The translations under genes were made by a program, and so were the position numbers. This document shows positions 57,602-64,000 of a stretch of 64,000 bases of DNA, piece by piece. Source of the stretch: Caulobacteraceae bacterium (GTDB taxonomy: Bacteria; Pseudomonadota; Alphaproteobacteria; Caulobacterales; Caulobacteraceae); assembly GCA_947475465.1 (NCBI GenBank), contig CANJLK010000006.1, positions 1 to 64,000 on the forward strand, read 5' to 3'. Within the stretch, counting starts at the first letter, position 1; every line of letters starts with the position of its first letter. The notes under the pieces are model-generated. The model searched no databases. It was not told where the DNA came from and was given only the letters and a program-made list of their open reading frames with translations.

Positions 57602-58267
57602 GGCATGTTCACGGCGACCACCTGGGGACGCAATCTTGCGCATCTCGCGCCCATAGCCGCCATCGGCATGGCGCTCTGCGCCGCACCTCCGGCCGCCGCG
57701 AGCGTGCTCTACAGCAATGGCACCATCAGCGGCCAGACGCTGGGGTTCACCATCAACAATGGGTACGCGGTCTCCAACTCCTTCACGCTCTCGAGCGCGG
57801 CCACAATCTCCAGCATCAGCTTCGGCAGCTGGGTGGAACAGGGCGACTCGCTCAACAATGTCATGTGGTCGATCGTTGCCGCGCCTGAGGACTACAGCAC
57901 CGGCGCCATGGCCCAGGTGAGCTCCACCTTCCTGGACAGCAACGGCGAATTCGACATCTTCTCCAGCAGCTTTGAAACAGGCGATGTGACCCTGGCGGCC
58001 GGCACCTATTACCTGGTGCTCCAGAACGCCGTGACGTCGCAGAGCGGCTTCGCCTATTGGGATGAGAACTTCGGCCCCTCGACCGCGTCGGACAGCAGCA
58101 TTGGACCGCTGACCGCGGACAATGGCTATGGATCTGAAAGTTTTGAGATCTTCAGCAGCGACAGCACCTCCGCGACGCCCGAGCCCGCGGCTTGGTCGCT
58201 GATGCTGGTGGGCTTTGGCGGACTGGGCGCCGTGCTTCGCGCCAATCGCCGGCGCGCAATCGCCTGA
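57602..58267 (+). CDS. PEPxxWA-CTERM sorting domain protein
   Basis: Signal peptide; C-terminus TPEPAAWSLMLVGFGGLGAVLRANRRR. Confidence 0.88.
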   Translation, partial: GMFTATTWGRNLAHLAPIAAIGMALCAAPPAAASVLYSNGTISGQTLGFTINNGYAVSNSFTLSSAATISSISFGSWVEQGDSLNNVMWSIVAAPEDYSTGAMAQVSSTFLDSNGEFDIFSSSFETGDVTLAAGTYYLVLQNAVTSQSGFAYWDENFGPSTASDSSIGPLTADNGYGSESFEIFSSDSTSATPEPAAWSLMLVGFGGLGAVLRANRRRAIA

Positions 58268-58307
58268 CGCGCCCGGCCACTCTGGTGCTACCGGAGCGGA
58301 TGAAGCT

Positions 58308-61300
58308 CTAGGGTCCGGCGGCGATCCAGGCGGCCATGTCAGGATCGTTGGCGACGCTGTAGGGCCGGCCGTACCCGTCCGTGAAGAAGCGCTCCATCTC
58401 CGGCCGCGAGAACGGCCTGGAGCCCACCCGCCCGAAGATCGCGATCTGGCCGCCCGTCTCATCGACGCCCCGGTCGCGGTCCAGCCCCTTGGACATGGCC
58501 AGCGCCGGCGATGGGGTCTTCGCCCAGGCGATCAGTTCCGGCTTCGGAGGCGGAGAGAAGCCGTAGAAGTTCGGCTGGCTGGCCGGGCTTGTGAGCTGCA
58601 GCACCTTCATGCCGTTCCGGCCGTCGGCGACATAGGCGAACAGCGAGGCGTTGGTGGAGCCGACCACCACATCCTCGGCGTCGTTCATCCGGCCGCCGAA
58701 GTCGACCTTCTGGTAGATCCGCGGGCGTTCGGGCGCCTTCACGTCGACGATGACAAGGCCGTCCTTCTTGGCCGCCACGTAGGCATAGGTGCGGGCCACA
58801 TAGACGCGGCGCGCGTCGGCCAGGGGCACGGTGGCGCCCGCGACCAGGCGCGGCTGGTCAAGACGGGTGACATCGACCACTTCCAGCCCGCGCGCGTCGG
58901 TGACGAACAGGTAGCGGAACTGCAGGGCGCTGGCCCGCACGTCCGGCAGTGCCAGCGTCGCCGTCAGGCGGGGTTTCAGCGGATTATCCAGGTCGACCAC
59001 CACCAGGCCCGCATCGGCGGCGATGTAGGCGAAATGGCCGCCCAGGGTCACGTGGCGCGCGCCCTTCAGGACATTGCCCGGGTTCCAGGTCACGGCCCGC
59101 TTCAGCATGTTGTTGCGCGGATCGCCGTCGGCCAGGGTGTCGATGTTGACGAGGATCAGCCCCTCCTCCGCGTCGGTGATGACGGCGTAGGAATAGATCG
59201 GGTGGAAGGCCTGTTCCTGGTTGGCCTCGCGCATGGCGGGCGTGTTGCGGCTGGGCGCGATCGACTGGTTGGTGGGCAGCGCCATGCAGGTCGCGTTCTT
59301 CGACGCCACCCGGGTGTTGTCCCCCAGCGGCGAGAACGGCGCGGTCACGATCTTCTTGGAAACGCCCTTGTTGGCGATGCTGGCCACGTCATAGGCGCGG
59401 AACCCGTCCTTGCCGCCGGCCGCGTACATGTATTCGCCGCGCAGCTGCAGGCAGCGGACCGCGTCGCTGGTGTGCTCTACGACATTGCGGATGTCCTCGG
59501 CGCCATCCCCCTCGCCGCCCTTCAGGCCTTTGACGAACGGCGCGCCACGGACCCAGGTCTTCAGCTCCCGGCCGTTCTTCTCCACGTGCATTCGGTAGAA
59601 GTCGGGATAGGCATATTTCTGCAGATAGGAGCCGAACACCGCCTGGGGTTCGCTGAACTCGGTCACCCGCACCGCCTCAAGGTCCTGGCCCTCGCCGACC
59701 CAGGCATGCAGGCCCAGGAAGTTGACGTAGTTGGTCCCCAGCAGCAGCAGCTGGGCCATGATGGCGTTGTTATCGTTGGCGGCCGAGACGTGGCAGTCGT
59801 CGCAGGTCTTGGTCTCGGTCGTCCGCACGGTGTGGGCGAAATGCGGCGCGAAGGCCTGGCTGGAGAAGCCGACCGCCGAGATCGGCGGCTGCTGGTTGTA
59901 GATCCGTTCCCGGTTGATGTTGGTCGAGGTCAGGATCAGGGCCGACGAGGAGCGCACAGGCGCGATGGTCGAGCCCTTGGTGGTCATGTGGCGGCCCAGC
60001 TGGAACATGTCGTCGCGGGCGACCTGCGGATTATAGGTCGCGTAGTTGCGGGTCTCCTGGGACTCGTACTTGTGGGTATTGGTCTTCCAGTTGGCCTCGA
60101 TGGGCAGGTGGCAGCCGGCGCAGGACGTCGTCCACGAGGTGTGGCAGGTGAAGCACTCCATCTCGCTGTCCTTGTGGGCGAGATTGGCTTCAGAGACGCC
60201 GGGGCCCCAGGTGAACGGCTTACCGTCCTTGGTGATCTTGCCCATCAGCTTGGCGCGGGCCGCGCGGGGGTTGAAGTCGGGGCTGGCGCGGTCGACGGAG
60301 TCCTTCACCAGGTGGACCTGCCATTCGAGCTTGGGATCGATGATCGAGCGCTGCATCAGCACCTGACGACCATCCTTCTCCACCCACTCGAAGCGCCGCT
60401 GGCCGTCGGGATTACGCAGCAAGGACAGGTCCGCGCCGCCCGGTCCGGCGGCCGGGCCGGAGGTGCGCAGCGTCGGATAGGCGTTGATCGAGCCGTGGCA
60501 GTCCTTGCACCGGATCTCCACCGCATTGGCGACCTCGCCCATGATCAGGCCCGAGCCGTGGCTGTCCTGGGCAAAGTGGCAGTCGGCGCACTGCATGCCC
60601 TTCTCGGCGTGGATGTCCATCATGTGGACCGCCTTGCCCTTCTGTTCGCCCGGCGGGGTGAACTCGGGCGCGCCCTTCTTGCGGAACTTCTCCGGATCGT
60701 CGTTGGCGACGATCTTGCCCTGGGCGTCCAGCAGGTTGCCGTCCCGGTCGCGCTTGAAGATCGCCCGGAAGTTCCAGCCGTGGCCGTGGTAGTCGGCGAA
60801 TTGGGTGTCTTTCAGGCTGTCGTTGAGCCCGAAGACGTTGCGCAGGAAGTCCAAGCTGGCCCACAGGCCGCGGGGCGAGGCGCCTTCCGGATTGCGGTTC
60901 AGGACCTTCCGCATCTCTTCGGCGGTCGGATAGCGCTGCCGTTCAGGCCACATCTTCGGCGCGTCGGCCTCGTAATCCCACATCGTGTAGCCGAGGTAGG
61001 TGTTCATGAACATGTTCGGCTGGTGCATGTGGCAGTTCATGCACTGCGAGGTCGGGATCGAACGGGTGAAGGCGTGGGTGATCGGGTGCCCGCTTTCCGA
61101 CCTGTCGATGGTCGGGTCGACCGTGGCCGACTGGCCGTCGCGGCCATACTGCGAATAGCCCAGACTGTGCTGCGGCTGGCGGTCGTTGGCGTAGACTACG
61201 TGGCAGGACGCGCAGCCGGAGGAGCGGTAGTCGCCCGGCTGGTCATTGGTGCCCATGAACCAGGTGAAGGGGTCGTTCAGCCGCGTCTTGTGGATGTTCA

Positions 61301-62219
61301 GCAGCGGGATGGCCACGCGCAGGCCGGTGCCGGGACCCCGGTTGGACTGGCGGATATCCGGCCGCCCGGGCTCCTCGAGCCGCTGCAGTTCGCCGGTGGC
61401 GTCGGGCAGGCCGATCTCGGGGAAGGTCGGATTGATGTTGCGCCCGCCGCGCTCGAAGACGCGGAAAATGTCGCCGGGCGGCGTCACCTGCCAGGTCGGC
61501 AGCGGATAGAGGGCGGGCAAGGCGCCACGGGCCTTCTGTTCCGGCGTCACCGTGCCCGGCGGATTGCCCGGCGAGACGATCTTCGCGGGCTCGCCGTCCT
61601 GCGTATAGGCCTCACCCAGGATGTAGTGCTTGAAGGGCAGGATTCCGTTGTTGTAGGCGGCCCCACCGAACAGCATGGCGCCGGACGCCATCAGCGAGCG
61701 TTCGGCCTTCTCGATCAGTTCCTGGTGGCAGGCCCCACAGGCCTGCCGCGCGACGCGGTAGTCCGACGGGTTCACGAAGCGGACGAAGGCCGGCGCCTCG
61801 CGGTTGAGGAGGGTATAGCTCTCCTTCGGATTGGCGGAACTCGGGAACTTCCAGGCGCCCGGATAGCGCGGCAGGACGTGGGCCCGGTCGCGGATGCGGG
61901 CATATTCGGCCTGGCCCTTCTTCAGGCCCGCCGGCGCCTTCACCGTCGCATCCCCGCCATGGCAGTCGGCGCAGCCCAGTACAACCGCGGTTGAGGCGTG
62001 CATCGAGGGCGCGTCGGAGGCCGAGTGGCAGCTTATGCAGCCGGCGCTCTTGGCCGCGGCCTGATCTTCGGTCTGGGTCTTCGGGGCCGCAGGCGCGGCG
62101 ACATAGGTCCGGGCGACGGGCTTTTCTTCATCCCCGGCGGCGTGCAGGGCGACAGGCATGGCGAAGATCAGCGCCGCCAGCGCCGCCATCCTCCAGGTCC
62201 ATGTGCCCGCTTTCCCCAT
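58308..62219 (-). CDS. Large decaheme c-type cytochrome with C-terminal LVIVD-type beta-propeller repeats
   Basis: Signal peptide; 10 CXXCH (CISCH, CADCH, CGACH, CASCH, CMNCH, CADCH, CKDCH, CFTCH, CAGCH, CDDCH); repeats such as 'YIAADAGLVVVDLDNPLKPRLTATLALP', 'FVTDARGLEVVDVTRLDQPRLVAGATVP', 'YVAAKKDGLVIVDVKAPERPRIYQKV'. Confidence 0.93.
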   Translation of the reverse strand: MGKAGTWTWRMAALAALIFAMPVALHAAGDEEKPVARTYVAAPAAPKTQTEDQAAAKSAGCISCHSASDAPSMHASTAVVLGCADCHGGDATVKAPAGLKKGQAEYARIRDRAHVLPRYPGAWKFPSSANPKESYTLLNREAPAFVRFVNPSDYRVARQACGACHQELIEKAERSLMASGAMLFGGAAYNNGILPFKHYILGEAYTQDGEPAKIVSPGNPPGTVTPEQKARGALPALYPLPTWQVTPPGDIFRVFERGGRNINPTFPEIGLPDATGELQRLEEPGRPDIRQSNRGPGTGLRVAIPLLNIHKTRLNDPFTWFMGTNDQPGDYRSSGCASCHVVYANDRQPQHSLGYSQYGRDGQSATVDPTIDRSESGHPITHAFTRSIPTSQCMNCHMHQPNMFMNTYLGYTMWDYEADAPKMWPERQRYPTAEEMRKVLNRNPEGASPRGLWASLDFLRNVFGLNDSLKDTQFADYHGHGWNFRAIFKRDRDGNLLDAQGKIVANDDPEKFRKKGAPEFTPPGEQKGKAVHMMDIHAEKGMQCADCHFAQDSHGSGLIMGEVANAVEIRCKDCHGSINAYPTLRTSGPAAGPGGADLSLLRNPDGQRRFEWVEKDGRQVLMQRSIIDPKLEWQVHLVKDSVDRASPDFNPRAARAKLMGKITKDGKPFTWGPGVSEANLAHKDSEMECFTCHTSWTTSCAGCHLPIEANWKTNTHKYESQETRNYATYNPQVARDDMFQLGRHMTTKGSTIAPVRSSSALILTSTNINRERIYNQQPPISAVGFSSQAFAPHFAHTVRTTETKTCDDCHVSAANDNNAIMAQLLLLGTNYVNFLGLHAWVGEGQDLEAVRVTEFSEPQAVFGSYLQKYAYPDFYRMHVEKNGRELKTWVRGAPFVKGLKGGEGDGAEDIRNVVEHTSDAVRCLQLRGEYMYAAGGKDGFRAYDVASIANKGVSKKIVTAPFSPLGDNTRVASKNATCMALPTNQSIAPSRNTPAMREANQEQAFHPIYSYAVITDAEEGLILVNIDTLADGDPRNNMLKRAVTWNPGNVLKGARHVTLGGHFAYIAADAGLVVVDLDNPLKPRLTATLALPDVRASALQFRYLFVTDARGLEVVDVTRLDQPRLVAGATVPLADARRVYVARTYAYVAAKKDGLVIVDVKAPERPRIYQKVDFGGRMNDAEDVVVGSTNASLFAYVADGRNGMKVLQLTSPASQPNFYGFSPPPKPELIAWAKTPSPALAMSKGLDRDRGVDETGGQIAIFGRVGSRPFSRPEMERFFTDGYGRPYSVANDPDMAAWIAAGP

Positions 62220-62226
62220 GCCGCCC

Positions 62227-64000
62227 CTAGAAGTTCAGAATCGCATTGAGCAGGATCGAATAGTAGCGGCTGTCGCCGCCGCTGTTCGTGAATAGATCGC
62301 CGAAACCCTGACCGGGATCGAACACCGCCGCCGAGGCGCGCAGCACCACGTTCTGGGTCATCTTCGGCCGCCAGATCGCCGAGACGGAATAGTCCCAGCC
62401 AAGCGCGGTGGGTATCGAGCCCTCGTTGCGCAGCGCCCGCACCACGGCGGTGTCCACGAAGGCCAGGCGATTGACGTTGCCGGACAGACGCAGCCGGGGC
62501 GTCAGGTCGAAGTCCGCGCCGCCGCCCAGAAGCATCGTGCCGGGATTGTTGAAGTTCGACTGGCCCTCTTCCTTTGAGGAGCGCAGATCGTTGAGGACGC
62601 CGTTGCGGCCGCTGATCGCCACCGCCCGGCCGCCGCCCGCGAACGGGATCGACTGGCGGATCCAGTAGCTGGTGTCGGCGCCGGCGAACTGCGGGTTCTC
62701 GAAGATCGCGTCGTATCCGGTTTCCTTGTTGTCGTAGGGCTTGGAGTCGCCGGAGGCGTAGAGGACCGAGCCGCGCACCCGGATCCAGCTGAAATCGTAG
62801 GAGGGTTCGGCGGCGGCGAACCAGGCGCGGATTTTGGCCGGCTTGTTGGTGAAGACGCTGTTCCGGTCCTCCCCGAAGGCCCCGTAGACCGAGGTGGTGA
62901 GGTTCAGGCGACCGTAGTGCCCGTCGCCATTATAACCAACATAGACAACATCGTAATCCCGCGTCCTGATGTTTCCGATCAGGGCGGGGCGGACGGGGAA
63001 GCCGTTGTCATCGACATGGATCCGGCCGGATTCACGGTTACGGTTATAGGCCACGGTCAACTGCGAGGTCATGCCCGGTACGGGCAGGTCCTGGCGATAG
63101 AGGTTGGCCACGAAGATATCGTCGTCGCGCAGCCGCTGGGTGACGTCGTTCAGGCCGGAGTTGGTGTCCTTCTCCAGGCGGCGGAACCAGGCCAGGTTAT
63201 ACTGGAACCGGTTGTTGTCCCGGTCGCCGAACAGTCGGACGCCCAGCTGATTATCCTGGAAAAGAAATCCTCGGAAGTCACTGGAAAATGGCTGAATTCC
63301 AACTCTTAGCGAGTCGAAGTCGTAACGCTCCGACACATTGCGCAGGTGGTAGTCGACGAACGCTTCCTGCACGCCGATCCAGCCGTCCGTACGGTGGGGC
63401 GCGCGGCTGGGGGCCACGGACAGGACGCGCTTCTCCGGCACCTGGACGTAGTTGGCGTTGAACGCCAGGGTAAGGCGGACTTCCACCTCGGGCGGCTTGA
63501 AGGCGGTCGAACCCTTGGTCAACGCCATGCCCACCAGGGTCGTCTGCGACGCCACCAGGCTGGAGGCGCGGCCGAACACGTCCAGGCTGCCGGCCCGCTG
63601 GGTGGTCTGCACGCCGACAGGAATGGGGAAGCTGCGCGGCTCCAGCACCGTGTCGACCACGCCGGTGAGCGCGAAGAACCAGTCGTGGGTTCCCTTGATC
63701 GGCCGATCGCCCTTGAGGGTGTTCTGGTTGTAGGGATCGAACCACCGCGAATGCACGCCCACGGCCTCAATCAGCCGCCAGCGGTCGGGAATCGGCGTCT
63801 GGTCGACCGGAAAGGCTTCCGGCGGCGGGGCGCTGACCGCGCCGGGATTGACCTGCCGGACGGGCGGCGGGAGGTCCCTTTGGCGGCCCGGGCGGCGACG
63901 GCCGTCGACGGGGGCTTCATCGGGGACTTCGACCGCCTGGGCGGCGGCGACACCGGCCTGGGCCAGGATTTCGTCGATGGTCAGGGAGGACGCCCGGGCC
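62227..64000 (-). CDS. Outer-membrane beta-barrel protein (N-terminus beyond window)
   Basis: Alternating amphipathic strands, C-terminal ...YSILLNAILNF (terminal Phe). Frame stays open from 63762 to 64000 (reads ARASSLTIDEILAQAGVAAAQ...WRLIEAVGVHSRWFDPYNQNTLKGD), so the GTG at 63762 is not the true start. Confidence 0.85.
   Translation of the reverse strand, partial: ARASSLTIDEILAQAGVAAAQAVEVPDEAPVDGRRRPGRQRDLPPPVRQVNPGAVSAPPPEAFPVDQTPIPDRWRLIEAVGVHSRWFDPYNQNTLKGDRPIKGTHDWFFALTGVVDTVLEPRSFPIPVGVQTTQRAGSLDVFGRASSLVASQTTLVGMALTKGSTAFKPPEVEVRLTLAFNANYVQVPEKRVLSVAPSRAPHRTDGWIGVQEAFVDYHLRNVSERYDFDSLRVGIQPFSSDFRGFLFQDNQLGVRLFGDRDNNRFQYNLAWFRRLEKDTNSGLNDVTQRLRDDDIFVANLYRQDLPVPGMTSQLTVAYNRNRESGRIHVDDNGFPVRPALIGNIRTRDYDVVYVGYNGDGHYGRLNLTTSVYGAFGEDRNSVFTNKPAKIRAWFAAAEPSYDFSWIRVRGSVLYASGDSKPYDNKETGYDAIFENPQFAGADTSYWIRQSIPFAGGGRAVAISGRNGVLNDLRSSKEEGQSNFNNPGTMLLGGGADFDLTPRLRLSGNVNRLAFVDTAVVRALRNEGSIPTALGWDYSVSAIWRPKMTQNVVLRASAAVFDPGQGFGDLFTNSGGDSRYYSILLNAILNF

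Noticed and set aside
58215-61994. 1259-aa plus-strand ORF opposite the decaheme cytochrome
   Set aside because: Composition (G/R/A/H/V-rich, no domains) is typical of an antisense shadow ORF in high-GC DNA; the opposite strand has ten CXXCH motifs and LVIVD repeats.
1-64000. CRISPR arrays, transposases, phage genes, tRNA/rRNA genes
   Set aside because: None recognised on reading the sequence and ORF track; tRNAscan-SE/CRISPR finder would be needed to exclude them formally.

Overview
High-GC alphaproteobacterial window, most likely Caulobacterales and possibly Phenylobacterium-like (inferred from gene content and PEPxxWA-CTERM proteins; not verified). Positions 1-21.5 kb (minus strand) hold an almost complete dcw cell-wall/division cluster: ftsZ (truncated by the window edge)-ftsA-ftsQ-ddl-[M28 peptidase, hypothetical, PEPxxWA-CTERM protein]-murB-murC-[YCII protein, opposite strand]-murG-ftsW-murD-mraY-murF-murE-ftsI-ftsL-rsmH-mraZ. 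Next comes the RNase P RNA gene (rnpB). Positions 22-40 kb are mostly housekeeping or accessory metabolic genes: Tim44-like, amidase, DUF3052, two acyl-CoA dehydrogenases, EEP nuclease, phospholipase D, DUF1289, aspartic protease, dusA, FMN oxidase, thiolase, fRMsr, S9 peptidase. The most interesting part is 40.5-64 kb. It contains a cytochrome c maturation block (ccmF-G-H-I) divergent from a candidate transmembrane electron-transfer module: an FAD/NAD(P) reductase fused to two cyclic-nucleotide-binding domains and four [4Fe-4S] motifs, a di-heme-b-like membrane protein, and a membrane-anchored FHA-domain protein with 10 CXXCH motifs. A few genes downstream lie a CpdA-like phosphodiesterase and a CHASE2-adenylate cyclase, then a 1303-aa decaheme protein with C-terminal LVIVD-type repeats next to an outer-membrane beta-barrel gene that runs off the window. 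I propose, as inference, that this is a cAMP-gated multiheme electron conduit. Regulatory signals include a TTAA-N7-TTAA CtrA box plus clustered GANTC sites upstream of ftsZ, three 10-bp-phased TGGGA repeats (MraZ-type operator) and a perfect DnaA box upstream of mraZ. A small family of GTCATCC palindromic repeats is also present. No tRNA, rRNA, CRISPR array or transposase was recognised.
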